Under the pieces are notes generated by a model that worked only from the letters and a program-made list of their open reading frames with translations, did not search any database and was not told where the DNA came from. A stretch of 59,083 nucleotides of DNA from Candidatus Halobeggiatoa sp. HSG11 (lineage in GTDB: Bacteria; Pseudomonadota; Gammaproteobacteria; Beggiatoales; Beggiatoaceae), in NCBI GenBank assembly GCA_030378105.1, contig JAUCGL010000009.1, positions 1 through 59,083 of the forward strand, read 5' to 3'. This document shows, piece by piece, positions 17,719 through 26,560 of this stretch. Position 1 is the first letter of the stretch. Every line of letters begins with the position of its first letter. Position numbers and translations under genes: made by a program.

Positions 17719-18300
17719 ATGTCAGATAAAATTTATAAAGTGATTCTGCTCGGAAAGATTGCGGATGGATATGATATAGAAATAGCCCATGAAAAGTTGG
17801 CACTTGTTTTTGATATCGATCTTAAAAAGATTCCCAAGTTATTAAAAAAGCCTACTGTTATAAGAAAAGAATTAACTCATAGCGTTGCAGTCCGCTATAA
17901 AAATGGGCTTGATAAAATAGGAGTTTTATGTAAAGTTCATCCTCCACTTGAAACCGGTTATGTTGATTCAAGTCCAACCGCTCCTGAAGAAATTCCTGAG
18001 TCAATTGAGATAAAATCCGAAGAACCTGAAGGGCTAACCGAGCTTAAGCCTGAGGAATCTGAAGAATTAGAGAAAGTTGAACAAGATGAGCAACAGCCAG
18101 TTGAAGAGATAATAGAATTTGCTCCTACTGAAATAAAACTTGGTGGTACACTGCGAGTTATTGATGTAAGGATGTCATTTGGTTCAATGATGTTGCTAAT
18201 CATTAAAATTGTACTTGCCTCTATTCCAACGATGATTATTTTGGGTGGTATTATATTCTTACTTTATCAGGCTATTACTATGATTATTAGTTTTATATAA
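17719..18300 (+). CDS. Uncharacterised protein: N-terminal small domain, acidic linker, C-terminal membrane helix
   Basis: 193 residues. Residues 1-85 (YKVILLGKIADGYDIEIAHE, then LALVFDID and LLKKPTVIRKEL) form a compact alpha/beta unit that I recall at the N-terminus of several proteobacterial membrane proteins; no function is known to me. Residues about 85-140 are a Glu/Pro-rich linker. The C-terminus carries an amphipathic DVRMSFGSMMLLIIKI segment followed by a membrane helix (about 168-193). This last module is repeated in the next gene, 12 bp downstream, so the two are likely co-transcribed and related by duplication. There is no good ribosome site, because the repeat element runs up to the start. 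Confidence 0.65.
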   Translation: MSDKIYKVILLGKIADGYDIEIAHEKLALVFDIDLKKIPKLLKKPTVIRKELTHSVAVRYKNGLDKIGVLCKVHPPLETGYVDSSPTAPEEIPESIEIKSEEPEGLTELKPEESEELEKVEQDEQQPVEEIIEFAPTEIKLGGTLRVIDVRMSFGSMMLLIIKIVLASIPTMIILGGIIFLLYQAITMIISFI

Positions 18301-18312
18301 CGGGTTATTGAA

Positions 18313-18513
18313 ATGGATAAAGAAAGTCAAAATGTGATTATAACTGATGTAAAAATGCCATTTATATCTATGGTTGGTTTTATGATTAAATGGAGTCTTG
18401 CCTCTATCCCCGCTACGATCATTTTTACATTGGTGGTAGTTGGGTTGTGGTTTGGGGCTGGTTTTTTGATAGATATGTTTGGTTTGCAAGATATGTTTAG
18501 TTTTACGCAATAA
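18313..18513 (+). CDS. Small membrane protein, paralogue of the preceding C-terminal module
   Basis: 66 residues: a short polar N-terminus, then VKMPFISMVGFMIKWSLA followed by a membrane helix (about 32-55). DVKMPFISM, FMIKWSLASIPATII aligns with DVRMSFGSM, LIIKIVLASIPTMII of the upstream gene, including the shared ASIP turn, which shows that both carry the same module. It lies 12 bp after the upstream stop. The function is unknown; the strong similarity to its neighbour and the codon pattern support a real gene in spite of its size. Confidence 0.65.
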   Translation: MDKESQNVIITDVKMPFISMVGFMIKWSLASIPATIIFTLVVVGLWFGAGFLIDMFGLQDMFSFTQ

Positions 18514-18641
18514 CAGTAATAAATGTTCACCTCCCTAGCCTATCCTTATCAATGAAGGGAACAAAAATATACTAAACTAACAATTGTTAGCTTAAAATTA
18601 GGTTTTATTCCTCTCGTCATTAAGGAGGAGCTTAAGGAGGT

Positions 18642-18757
18642 CAATGCCATTAAGTTAAGGGCAACCATAAAGGATTGTCCCTACGACAAGATGGTGATTT
18701 GTAAGGGTAATCCATTGTAGTTACCCCAATATTAAAATCCTTAACTTAAATGACAGC
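18642..18757 (+). repeat. Family-B MITE whose right end carries the V-ATPase D start codon
   Basis: Left end CAATGCCATTAAGTTAAGG and right end CCTTAACTTAAATGACAGC are imperfect inverted repeats matching the complete copy at 12256. The interior segments (GTCCCTACGACAAGATGGTG, then GGTAATCC) match that copy in inverted order. The ATG in the right arm (18750-18752) is the start codon of the next gene. Confidence 0.7.
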
Positions 18758-19370
18758 TAAACGACTCAAAATACCACCAACTAAAAGCACTTTATTAACT
18801 CTTAAACGTAAAGTTACCTTTTTAGAATTAGGTGTATCACTATTAGAACGTAAAAAAGAGTTACTAACTCGGTTGGTTTATGAACGTCTTAAACAATACC
18901 GTGAACTTCGTAATGAAGCTAAGACCGTGTTAGAAACCGCCTATCATTGGTTAGGAATTACCCATACTCGTATGGGAGATCGTTCTTTACAACAAGCAGC
19001 TCTTGGTTTAAATCCTCCTTTTGAAATTAAAATTCTACCGCATAGCAGTATAGGAGTTCAATATCCAGCAGTAGCAGCCAAATTGCTTGATTTGCAACCA
19101 GTTGGTTTAATGGGAACTGATACCAGTTTTGATGAAACACGTCATCACCTAGCTGATATGGTAGTTTTACTAGCCAAACTTGGGGAAGCAGAAACTGCTT
19201 TGTGGAGGTTATTAGAAGAGCAACGTAAAACTCAAAAACGAGTTAACGCTCTTAAATATAACGTTATTCCTAAATATCACAATACGATTCATTTTATTAA
19301 ATCCACATTAGAAGAAGAAGACCGCAATACCTTATTTCAAATTAAGATATTAAGAGAAAATTTAAATTAA
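18750..19370 (+). CDS. V-type ATPase/ATP synthase subunit D (central stalk)
   Basis: 206 residues. Subunit D forms the rotating central stalk that links the A3B3 head to the membrane ring of V/A-type ATPases. The family signature is seen at the N-terminus (RLKIPPTKSTLLTLKRKV, then LLERKKELL), with a long helical hairpin and the C-terminal helix RVNALKYNVIPKYHNTI. The reading frame fits from the ATG at 18750, which lies inside the terminal repeat of a MITE; there is no normal ribosome site. No other V-ATPase subunit is present on either side, which is unusual because these genes normally form one operon. Confidence 0.93.
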   Translation: MTAKRLKIPPTKSTLLTLKRKVTFLELGVSLLERKKELLTRLVYERLKQYRELRNEAKTVLETAYHWLGITHTRMGDRSLQQAALGLNPPFEIKILPHSSIGVQYPAVAAKLLDLQPVGLMGTDTSFDETRHHLADMVVLLAKLGEAETALWRLLEEQRKTQKRVNALKYNVIPKYHNTIHFIKSTLEEEDRNTLFQIKILRENLN

Positions 19371-19605
19371 TATTGTAAGTTATTTATATTTATATATATT
19401 TATAAAATATTAAATAATCCAGACATAACTAACTTGATAATCAAACATAACATACCCATAGTCAAAAATAATAATTTAAGGTAGATTTATTAGCAACTTT
19501 TAACTTAAAAAATGCTATAAATAAGAAACTATCCTAATATTTAAATACTCAGAAAAGTAAATAGTTGTTTTAAAATAATATTTTTAACTATATAAAGGTG
19601 ATAAT

Positions 19606-20154
19606 ATGAAAAAATGGATATGTTCAGTTTGTGGTTATACACATGAAGGCGATGCTCCACCGGATAGCTGTCCACAATGTAAAGCTGCTGCTAATAAATT
19701 TTCCGAACAAAGTAATGAAGGACTAGTTTGGGCAGATGAGCATAGAATTGGTGTAGCTAAGGATTGTGACCCAGAAATCCTTGAAGGTTTGAGAGCTCAT
19801 TTTAATGGTGAATGTACTGAAGTTGGTATGTATCTCGCTATGAGCAGACAGGCTGAAAGGGAAGGTTATCCTGAAGTTGCCGAAGCTTACAAACGGATTG
19901 CTTTTGAAGAAGCAGAACATGCTTGTAAATTTGGTGAATTACTTGGTGAGGTATTAGTTGCAGATACCAAAGAAAATTTGAAGGCCAGAGTTATGGCTGA
20001 AAATGGTGCTTGTAAAGGCAAAAAAGAAATTGCTACCAGAGCTAAAGAGCTTGGTTATGATGCAATTCATGATACTGTGCATGAAATGTGTAAAGATGAA
20101 GCCCGACATGGACAAGCTTTTGAAGGACTTTTGAAAAGGTATTTTGGAGGATAA
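19606..20154 (+). CDS. rbr: Reverse rubrerythrin (NADH peroxidase-type)
   Basis: 182 residues. The N-terminal rubredoxin-like iron site is [10 protein letters not shown] with CPQCKA (residues about 6-28), followed by a ferritin-like diiron domain with [23 protein letters not shown] and [14 protein letters not shown]. Having the rubredoxin domain first defines reverse rubrerythrins, which reduce hydrogen peroxide in the cytoplasm of anaerobes and microaerophiles. It stands alone, 235 bp after the V-ATPase D gene and 214 bp before a periplasmic peroxidase, so peroxide defence is covered in both compartments. The start has AAAGGTGAT upstream, a good ribosome site. Confidence 0.93.
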   Translation: MKKWICSVCGYTHEGDAPPDSCPQCKAAANKFSEQSNEGLVWADEHRIGVAKDCDPEILEGLRAHFNGECTEVGMYLAMSRQAEREGYPEVAEAYKRIAFEEAEHACKFGELLGEVLVADTKENLKARVMAENGACKGKKEIATRAKELGYDAIHDTVHEMCKDEARHGQAFEGLLKRYFGG

Positions 20155-20368
20155 GTTTTTTAGTAGTTAATTAGTTATCTTTAATTAAATTAAGGTAAGT
20201 CAAAACTTTGTACTCCAATAATTTTTTAATGGAATACTACAAAGGCTCTTGCAAATTAATGTAAATGTCTGATTAGTTGTTTTTTTGATAAAATCAATAA
20301 ATTATATTATTTCTGCAAGAGTTTCTACATATACATTAAAATTTCAAATTCAACTTTAAGGGCAAAAC

Positions 20369-21355
20369 ATGAAATTAATTTTATTCGTTTATTGTTCCAT
20401 ATTTCTTACTGTTAATCTATCAGCAGCAGATCGCAGTAATGAAATGATTAAACCAATCCCAGCTACTTCAGATATTAATCAGGCTAAAGTTGACTTGGGT
20501 AAACAGTTATTTTTTGAACCTAGATTATCAAAATCTGGTTTTTTAAGTTGTAATTCTTGTCATAATTTATCTACTGGTGGAGCTGATAATTTACCTAGTT
20601 CTATTGGCCATAAATGGCAATTAGGTCCTATAAATTCTCCAACTGTTCTTAATGCTAAATTTAATCTGGCCCAATTTTGGGATGGACGAGCCAAAGATTT
20701 ACAAGAACAAGCTGGTGGTCCAATAGCTAATCCGGGAGAAATGGCCTCTACTCATGAGGCTGCCATTAATGTATTAGAATCAATTCCCGAATATGTTAAT
20801 TCATTCAAATCTGTATATGGAACTGATAAAATAGGAGTAGAACAGATAACTGATGCTATTGCGACATTTGAAGAGACTTTAGTTACTCCTAATTCTAAGT
20901 TTGATAAATGGTTACAGGGTGATGATAATGCTATTTCGAAATTGGAACAAGTTGGATATGAATTATTTAAGGCCAAAGGTTGTATAACTTGTCATAATGG
21001 GATTGGAGTTGGTGGTGCCTCTTATCAAAAACTGGGAATGGTAAAACCTTATCCAGATACAAAAACTTTGGGTAGATATAATGTTACTAAAAAAGAAGAA
21101 GATAAATATTTCTTTAAGGTTCCATTATTGAGAAATATTGAACTGACTGCTCCTTATTTCCATGATGCAAGTACTTGGGATTTATCAGAAGCAGTTAATA
21201 TTATGGCTGAATATCAACTGGGGGTAGCTTTATCTGCTGACGAAAATCAAAAGATAGTAGCTTTCTTAAAAAGTTTAACCGGAGAGCAACCAAAAATTAC
21301 TTACCCAATATTGCCACCTTCTACTAAAGATACACCAAAACCAGATCGTAATTAG
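20369..21355 (+). CDS. Diheme cytochrome c peroxidase
   Basis: 328 residues with a signal peptide (about 1-20, ending LSAA). Two haem-c sites are visible: CNSCH near residue 59 and CITCH near residue 207. Landmarks of the MauG/CcpA group include LFFEPRLSKSG, INSPTVLNA, FWDGRAKDL, the GPIANPGEM loop, and FKVPLLRNIELTAPYFHDA. It reduces hydrogen peroxide to water in the periplasm using cytochrome c. A hairpin terminator follows directly. The gene is monocistronic and convergent with the HlyD-type gene. Confidence 0.94.
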   Translation: MKLILFVYCSIFLTVNLSAADRSNEMIKPIPATSDINQAKVDLGKQLFFEPRLSKSGFLSCNSCHNLSTGGADNLPSSIGHKWQLGPINSPTVLNAKFNLAQFWDGRAKDLQEQAGGPIANPGEMASTHEAAINVLESIPEYVNSFKSVYGTDKIGVEQITDAIATFEETLVTPNSKFDKWLQGDDNAISKLEQVGYELFKAKGCITCHNGIGVGGASYQKLGMVKPYPDTKTLGRYNVTKKEEDKYFFKVPLLRNIELTAPYFHDASTWDLSEAVNIMAEYQLGVALSADENQKIVAFLKSLTGEQPKITYPILPPSTKDTPKPDRN

Positions 21356-21366
21356 CTTATAAATAA

Positions 21367-21390
21367 CATGGGTAAAAAATTTTACCCATG
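21367..21390. terminator. Bidirectional rho-independent terminator
   Basis: CATGGGTAAAA-AA-TTTTACCCATG is a perfect 11-bp stem with a 2-base loop between the convergent peroxidase and HlyD-type genes. The A/T tracts within the stem allow termination in both directions. Confidence 0.85.
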
Positions 21391-21401
21391 ATATTAAAAA
21401 A

Positions 21402-22664
21402 CTACCGCTCTCGTAAAGCTTTCTGTTGAGCCTTCTTGATAGGTTTAAGTAAATAAGATAATAAACTTTTCTTGCCAGTTAAAATATCTACTTCAACCGT
21501 CATTCCAGATATAATTGGTAACGATTTAACTTTATTGCCCAAATAATTACGAGTTGTTCGTAGTCGAATGAGAAAAAATGCTTCTCCACGTTCATTCGCT
21601 ATACTGTCAGCACTTATATGTTCAAGAGTGGCTTGCAAACCTCCAAAAATAGAAAAATCATAGGCAGTAAATTTCACCATTGCTTGCTGACCGGGATGCA
21701 AAAATGCAATATCTGATGGGCGGATTTGAGCTTCAACAAGTAAAGTATCCTCCAAAGGCACAATTTCCATTAAGTCCATACCCGGTTGAACCACACCACC
21801 TATAGTATTAACTTTAATCTGTTTAACTGTACCTTTAACTGGAGATCGAACAGCAGTGCGAGTAACTCGGTCTTCAAGGGTACGTTTTGACTCAGAAATA
21901 CGCAATAATTCTGCTTTAATATCATTAAGTTCTGTCAAAGCATTGGTACGAAAAGTAACTTTAACTTCAGCTATTTTACGTTTTGCTTCACTAATTGCTG
22001 CTTCTATTCGTGGAACACTTAATTTAATCCCATCTAATTCTGCTTTTAAATCACTGATTTCTCGTTGTAAACGTAATAAATCAACTTCTGAAATAACTCC
22101 TTTCTTGACTAAAGGTTTAACTATCTTTAACTCTTGTTGAGCTAAATTATAGCTATGTTGTAACTGTTTTTGTCTGGATTTTAACTCTTTAATTTCATGC
22201 TGTTTTTGTTTTTTCTGTTGAATTAAAACATCAATATTAGCTTGTAATTCTTGTTGACGTAATTCTGCTAAAGCTTGTTCATTCTTAAAAATTTCTTGTT
22301 TTTTCAATTTGTTAGATAATTTAAATTGTTTTCCTTTGGATTCTGTGGTTAAACGAGCAATTTTGGCTTTCATTGTTGTCGAAGTTAATTGATTTTCTCG
22401 CACTGAAACTGCAAATCTTGTATCATCAATTCGTAATAATACTTGTCCCTGTTCAACAATATTTCCTTCTTTAACTAAAATTTCTGCAATTATTCCTCCT
22501 TCTAAATTTTGAATAACCTGCACCTGCTGAGAAGGAATTACTTTTCCTGAACTACGAGTTACTTCATCAAGCATGGCATAATTTGCCCAGACAATGGCAG
22601 TTATAACAAATATTACAGTTATCCATAAAATACTGTGAGACGTTTCTAAAAAATGTTTGTGCAT
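21402..22664 (-). CDS. HlyD-family membrane fusion protein of type I secretion
   Basis: 420 residues. One N-terminal membrane helix (about 13-31) is followed by the HlyD start of the periplasmic part (SSGKVIPSQQVQVIQNLEGG), the lipoyl half-motif VKEGNIVEQGQVLLRIDD, a long coiled-coil hairpin (about 95-260), the second half VRSPVKGTVKQIKVNTIGGV and the C-terminal beta-barrel ending in SGMTVEVDILTGKKSLLSYL. It would bridge an ABC exporter to a TolC-like channel. Neither partner, nor an RTX-type substrate, is adjacent, so it is an orphan here or split from its operon. A shared terminator lies downstream. Confidence 0.92.
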   Translation of the reverse strand: MHKHFLETSHSILWITVIFVITAIVWANYAMLDEVTRSSGKVIPSQQVQVIQNLEGGIIAEILVKEGNIVEQGQVLLRIDDTRFAVSVRENQLTSTTMKAKIARLTTESKGKQFKLSNKLKKQEIFKNEQALAELRQQELQANIDVLIQQKKQKQHEIKELKSRQKQLQHSYNLAQQELKIVKPLVKKGVISEVDLLRLQREISDLKAELDGIKLSVPRIEAAISEAKRKIAEVKVTFRTNALTELNDIKAELLRISESKRTLEDRVTRTAVRSPVKGTVKQIKVNTIGGVVQPGMDLMEIVPLEDTLLVEAQIRPSDIAFLHPGQQAMVKFTAYDFSIFGGLQATLEHISADSIANERGEAFFLIRLRTTRNYLGNKVKSLPIISGMTVEVDILTGKKSLLSYLLKPIKKAQQKALRER

Positions 22665-22721
22665 AATTTTGTTACGTATTTTAATTGGAGCTCAAACCTT
22701 AACTTTGTGCAAGACTACCAG

Positions 22722-22806
22722 TTATAGCATTTCCCGATTAAATAGATTACAGTAATACAAAATAAATAATTGATATTTTTGTAGAATTTAATTAATAATT
22801 GCTATA
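22722..22806 (+). repeat. Family-C repeat
   Basis: The segment TTATAGCATTTCCCGATTAA, then TGATATTTTTGTAGAATTTA and a terminal TTGCTATA is shared with 52779-52886. The ends form a short inverted repeat (TATAGC with GCTATA). It lies between the divergent starts' upstream regions of HlyD and the radical SAM gene end. Confidence 0.6.
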
Positions 22807-22830
22807 TATAAACTTCAAACTATAATAAGT

Positions 22831-23760
22831 TTATATTTTGCTATAAAAATTATTACCTTGATATTCAATTAATTTGATTTTTCTTGATTTAATTAAATTC
22901 TTTATAACATCCCAATCAGCTTGATTTTTTTTCAATAACTCACGAATAGCCTCTTCTCGCATTGGATGAACTGCTGTTATGCTCAAAATATCTTCACCAA
23001 CATTGCCAGTAGAAGTAAATAAATTGCCCTCATAACCAGTTAGATACTCAAAATTAGTTAATTTTTGACTAATTATGTTATAAAACTTTTGTAATTCTTC
23101 TTGTTCAGGAGGATAGATGGTTGATACAGCAGGTGGACGAGTCGGAATTAAAAAATAAGCTGTTTTAGGATTCAACCGTTGAATAAAATCAGCAATTTCA
23201 TGAGCTGAATTTTCATCAGCATTACGGTTTTTAACTAACATAGTTTCACTAACTAAAATGCCATTATATTCAGTTGCAAAACTTAGAATATTATCTAAAA
23301 TATTATCAAGCTTAAGGCTTGGATGAGGAATGTTAATTTTTTGCCAAATTTTAGGATTAACGCTATCAATTTTTATAGACAACCAATCAGCTTTTTTCAA
23401 AGTTACTCTTACTTGTGGATGCCAAATTAAAGAAGCATTGGTTATAATAGCTATTTTTATACCCAAAGGTTTAAGTTGATCAATAGTTGCACCAAGATCA
23501 GCATCCAAAGTTGGTTCTCCGTCCGGCACAAAAGATAAATAATCAACAGTTTCTCCCTGTTCTCGCAATTGTTGAATTCGTTCGGTAACTTGTGTAACTA
23601 AGTGTTTAGAACCATAAAAATGCCGAAGCTCTACTTCAGTTTTTTCTGTTGGACCTACTTGACAGTAAGTACAATAATAAGGGCAGGATTTAGGGGGAAT
23701 ATTGTTTATCCCTAAGCTACGTCCAAGTCTTCTTGATGGTATAGGACCAAAAATTTCCAT
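22831..23760 (-). CDS. Radical SAM protein (COG0731-like Fe-S oxidoreductase)
   Basis: 309 residues. The opening FGPIPSRRLGRSLGIN and the cluster motif CPYYCTYC (C-x3-C-x2-C, residues about 26-33) identify a radical SAM enzyme of the group related to the wyosine-forming TYW1 core. The SAM-binding GEP motif is seen in FVPDGEPTLD. The C-terminal 70 residues form a small helical domain (SITAVHPMREEAIRELL) typical of this group. The substrate is unknown; the group is widely annotated only as radical SAM protein. The gene is monocistronic, upstream of the HlyD-type gene on the same strand with a family-C repeat between them. Confidence 0.85.
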   Translation of the reverse strand: MEIFGPIPSRRLGRSLGINNIPPKSCPYYCTYCQVGPTEKTEVELRHFYGSKHLVTQVTERIQQLREQGETVDYLSFVPDGEPTLDADLGATIDQLKPLGIKIAIITNASLIWHPQVRVTLKKADWLSIKIDSVNPKIWQKINIPHPSLKLDNILDNILSFATEYNGILVSETMLVKNRNADENSAHEIADFIQRLNPKTAYFLIPTRPPAVSTIYPPEQEELQKFYNIISQKLTNFEYLTGYEGNLFTSTGNVGEDILSITAVHPMREEAIRELLKKNQADWDVIKNLIKSRKIKLIEYQGNNFYSKI

Positions 23761-23903
23761 AATTTAAAATAAGTAATTATAAATGTGTAATTTCAGATTT
23801 GAATAACCAATTAAACATAAATTTATGTTATATATTTATTATATTAAAAATCAAGTATTTAATAAAAATTATCTTTTAAGGATAAAAAAAACTATTTTTA
23901 CAG

Positions 23904-23932
23904 TTGACATTTAAAAAAAAATACGTCATAAT
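23904..23932 (+). promoter_or_regulatory. Sigma-70 promoter of the tRNA-tuf operon
   Basis: TTGACA (23904-23909) and CATAAT (23927-23932) are separated by 17 bp. Transcription would start near 23939, about 10 bp before the first tRNA-Tyr. This is the clearest consensus promoter in the window and fits a strongly expressed stable-RNA operon. Confidence 0.85.
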
Positions 23933-23948
23933 GTATCGCTTTTAGATC

Positions 23949-24030
23949 GGAGGGGTGTCCGAGTGGTTAAAGGAGGCAGACTGTAAATCTGTTGGCTACG
24001 CCTACGGTGGTTCGAATCCACCTCCCTCCA
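23949..24030 (+). tRNA. tRNA-Tyr (GTA), copy 1
   Basis: 82 nt with a long variable arm. The acceptor GGAGGGG pairs with TCCCTCC (a G-T pair at position 7-66), the anticodon loop is CTGTAAA (GTA), and the T arm is GGTGG-TTCGAAT-CCACC. CCA is not fully encoded. Confidence 0.95.
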
Positions 24031-24100
24031 GTTATAATTATTATGCAAGTCTGAAAAAAGTTCAAATCCCAAAGCCCATTTTAAAATAAAAATAAAACTG

Positions 24101-24182
24101 GGAGGGGTGTCCGAGTGGTTAAAGGAGGCAGACTGTAAATCTGTTAGCTATGCTTACGGAGGTTCGAATCCTCCCCCCTCCA
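24101..24182 (+). tRNA. tRNA-Tyr (GTA), copy 2
   Basis: 82 nt, nearly identical to copy 1, which lies 70 bp upstream. The T stem is GGAGG-TTCGAAT-CCTCC and the acceptor is fully paired with CCCCTCC, so the differences from copy 1 are compensated and both should fold. CCA is not encoded. Confidence 0.95.
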
Positions 24183-24190
24183 AAAATTAA

Positions 24191-24266
24191 GCGGGTGTAA
24201 CTCAGCTGGTAGAGTTTCTGCCTTCCAAGCAGAATGTCGAGGGTTCGAGTCCCTTCGCCCGCTCCA
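24191..24266 (+). tRNA. tRNA-Gly (TCC)
   Basis: The acceptor GCGGGTG pairs with CGCCCGC, the anticodon loop is CTTCCAA (TCC) and the T loop is TTCGAGT. The discriminator is T and the CCA end is encoded (24264-24266). Confidence 0.95.
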
Positions 24267-24307
24267 AATTATTAAAAAATAGTATATAATTATATTTCTA
24301 AATACAC

Positions 24308-24380
24308 GCCCATATAGCTCAGTAGGTAGAGTACACCCTTGGTAAGGGTGAGGTCACCGGTTCAAATCCGGTTATGGGCT
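24308..24380 (+). tRNA. tRNA-Thr (GGT)
   Basis: The acceptor GCCCATA pairs with TATGGGC, the anticodon stem CACCC pairs with GGGTG around TTGGTAA (GGT), and the T loop is TTCAAAT. It lies 33 bp before tuf, as in the gammaproteobacterial Tyr-Gly-Thr-tuf operon. CCA is not encoded. Confidence 0.95.
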
Positions 24381-24413
24381 TCAAAGATAATTTACTGAAA
24401 ATAGGTTTATTTT

Positions 24414-25598
24414 ATGGCCAAAGAAAAATTTGATCGCAGCAAACCACATGTTAATGTTGGCACAATAGGTCATGTTGATCACGGTAAAACCACTTTAACA
24501 GCCGCCATAACGAAGTGTATGTCAGAAAAGTTTGGGGGCGAAGTTAAGGGATATGATCAAATTGATAATGCTCCAGAAGAAAGAGCTAGGGGTATAACAA
24601 TTGCGACAGCACATGTTGAATATGAATCCGAAATTCGTCATTATGCCCACGTTGATTGTCCAGGACATGCTGACTATATTAAAAATATGATCACTGGTGC
24701 TGCTCAGATGGATGGAGCTATTTTAGTTGTATCCGCAGCAGATGGTCCAATGCCGCAAACTCGTGAGCATATTTTATTAGCTCGTCAGGTTGGTGTACCA
24801 TATATCGTTGTATATATGAACAAAGCTGACCAAGTTGATGATGAAGAATTGTTAGAATTAGTAGAAATGGAAGTACGGGAATTGCTTGATAGTTATGAAT
24901 TTCCTGGCGATGACATTCCTATTGTTATTGGTTCTGCTTTACAAGCTTTAGAAGGTGATGCCAAGCATATAGAATCAATTCATAAATTGGTTGATGAAAT
25001 GGATTCTTACATTCCTGAACCAGAACGTGATATAGATCAGCCTTTCTTGATGCCAATTGAAGATGTATTTTCTATCTCAGGACGTGGTACTGTTGTGACT
25101 GGTAGAGTTGAACGTGGTATAGTCAAAGTAAGTGAAGAAATAGAAATTGTTGGTATTAAAGACACTGCTAAAACAACTTGTACTGGAGTTGAAATGTTCC
25201 GTAAGTTGTTGGATGAAGGCAGAGCTGGCGATAATGTTGGAGTATTATTACGTGGTACTAAGCGTGAAGAAGTTGAGCGTGGTCAAGTGCTTGCTAAACC
25301 AGGTACAATAACTCCACATACTCATTTTGAAGCTGAAGTATATGTATTGAGCAAAGATGAAGGTGGAAGACATACTCCATTTTTTAATGGTTATCGTCCT
25401 CAATTTTATTTCCGTACAACAGATACAACTGGTGCTTGCGAATTACCTGAAGGAATTGAAATGGTTATGCCTGGCGATAATGTCAAGATGACTGTTAAAA
25501 TGATTGCTCCAATTGCAATGGAAGAAGGGTTACGTTTCGCAGTTCGTGAAGGTGGTCGTACTGTAGGTGCTGGTGTTGTTGCTAAGATCATTGAATAG
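24414..25598 (+). CDS. tuf: Elongation factor Tu
   Basis: 394 residues, normal length. It delivers aminoacyl-tRNA to the ribosome with GTP. G motifs: GHVDHGKT (19-26), RGITI in switch I, DCPGH (about 81-85), NKAD (about 136-139, where most homologues have NKCD) and GSAL. Domains II and III are complete, ending [11 protein letters not shown]. It follows four tRNA genes and is probably processed from the same transcript. An imperfect hairpin directly after the stop (GAAATTGGAAG with CTTTCAATTTTC) is a likely terminator. Confidence 0.98.
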   Translation: MAKEKFDRSKPHVNVGTIGHVDHGKTTLTAAITKCMSEKFGGEVKGYDQIDNAPEERARGITIATAHVEYESEIRHYAHVDCPGHADYIKNMITGAAQMDGAILVVSAADGPMPQTREHILLARQVGVPYIVVYMNKADQVDDEELLELVEMEVRELLDSYEFPGDDIPIVIGSALQALEGDAKHIESIHKLVDEMDSYIPEPERDIDQPFLMPIEDVFSISGRGTVVTGRVERGIVKVSEEIEIVGIKDTAKTTCTGVEMFRKLLDEGRAGDNVGVLLRGTKREEVERGQVLAKPGTITPHTHFEAEVYVLSKDEGGRHTPFFNGYRPQFYFRTTDTTGACELPEGIEMVMPGDNVKMTVKMIAPIAMEEGLRFAVREGGRTVGAGVVAKIIE

Positions 25599-25976
25599 TT
25601 ATTGTGGAAATTGGAAGTGTTATGCTTTCAATTTTCTTAATAAATATCGTTGATTATTAAAATTAAGAAATATAATATTTGTTAAAGATATATCTAGTTA
25701 AAAAATGAAACTAAATAATAACTATAAAGACAGCTTTTAAAGGTGCGGAGAAAAGAACTTTAACTAAGTTTTGTAATTCTGATATTATTATGGTAAGCTT
25801 CTTTTTGAAGTTCTTTATAACGAAAAATTGTTATAGGTAAAAAAAGAAGATATAACTGTTACAATTCACTGTTATATAGACTGTTGTTTTAAGAAGAAAT
25901 TAAGTTTTTTGATTAACATTTAAATGTTGATTAAGTAAAAAAATATATTAACAATACTAGTTGATAAAATAAATTT
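25599..25976. other. Gap between tuf and tRNA-Trp
   Basis: No gene is seen in these 378 bp. The gap begins with the likely tuf terminator hairpin. It also holds the perfect palindrome AACATTTAAATGTT (25915-25928), about 50 bp before tRNA-Trp, which could belong to the promoter region of the secE operon. Confidence 0.5.
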
Positions 25977-26053
25977 AGGCCAATAGCTCAATTTGGCAGA
26001 GCATCTCGCTCCAAACGAGAAGGTTGGGGGTTCGAGTCCCTCTTGGCCTGCCA
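25977..26053 (+). tRNA. tRNA-Trp (CCA)
   Basis: The acceptor AGGCCAA pairs with TTGGCCT, the anticodon loop is CTCCAAA (CCA), the T loop is TTCGAGT, and the discriminator G is followed by an encoded CCA end (26051-26053). Its position between tuf and secE is common in gammaproteobacteria. Confidence 0.95.
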
Positions 26054-26172
26054 TTTTTTATATTTAGTGATAAATTATAAAGTGATATTAAGTTAAAAAT
26101 TATAACCACCTTAAAATGATTTTAACTTTATTTAGTTTTTCACTTTTAACTTTTCATTTAACCAATTCATAC

Positions 26173-26556
26173 ATGAATACAAAAACAAAAACTGCTGCTT
26201 CCAATAAGTTTGTCGATTTAATTAAATGGATATTAGTAGCTATTTTGGTTGCAGCCGGTATTTTCGGTTTCCATTATTTCTCTGAATATTCCCTGCTTTT
26301 ACGTGTTGTTAGCATACTGATTTTAGTTGGTATTGCCTTCTTTGTTGCATCAACAACCATTAAAGGTCGTTCTACAGTTGATTTTATCCGCCAATCTCAT
26401 ATGGAAGTGCGGAGAGTTGTGTGGCCTACTCGACAAGAGACTGTACAAATGACAGGTATTGTTATATTAATGGTAATTATGGTTGCCTTAATCATTTGGT
26501 CATTAGATAGTTTACTGCTTTGGTCAGTTAGAGTGTTTACTGGTCAAGGAGGTTGA
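26173..26556 (+). CDS. secE: Protein translocase subunit SecE
   Basis: 127 residues from the ATG at 26173 ([13 protein letters not shown]). An earlier in-frame ATG at 26116 would add 19 unusual hydrophobic residues, so it is not preferred. Three membrane helices are predicted, as in E. coli SecE, with the conserved cytoplasmic motif [12 protein letters not shown] before the last helix. SecE clamps the SecY channel in the inner membrane. It is followed after 4 bp by nusG, the standard order. No strong ribosome site precedes the chosen start. Confidence 0.93.
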   Translation: MNTKTKTAASNKFVDLIKWILVAILVAAGIFGFHYFSEYSLLLRVVSILILVGIAFFVASTTIKGRSTVDFIRQSHMEVRRVVWPTRQETVQMTGIVILMVIMVALIIWSLDSLLLWSVRVFTGQGG

Positions 26557-26560
26557 TTGT

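Noticed and set aside
24031-24100. TTCAAATCCCAAAGCCCA between the two tRNA-Tyr genes, resembling a tRNA 3' half
   Set aside because: The bases before TTCAAAT do not pair with those after it, so no T arm can form; a tRNA relic cannot be supported.
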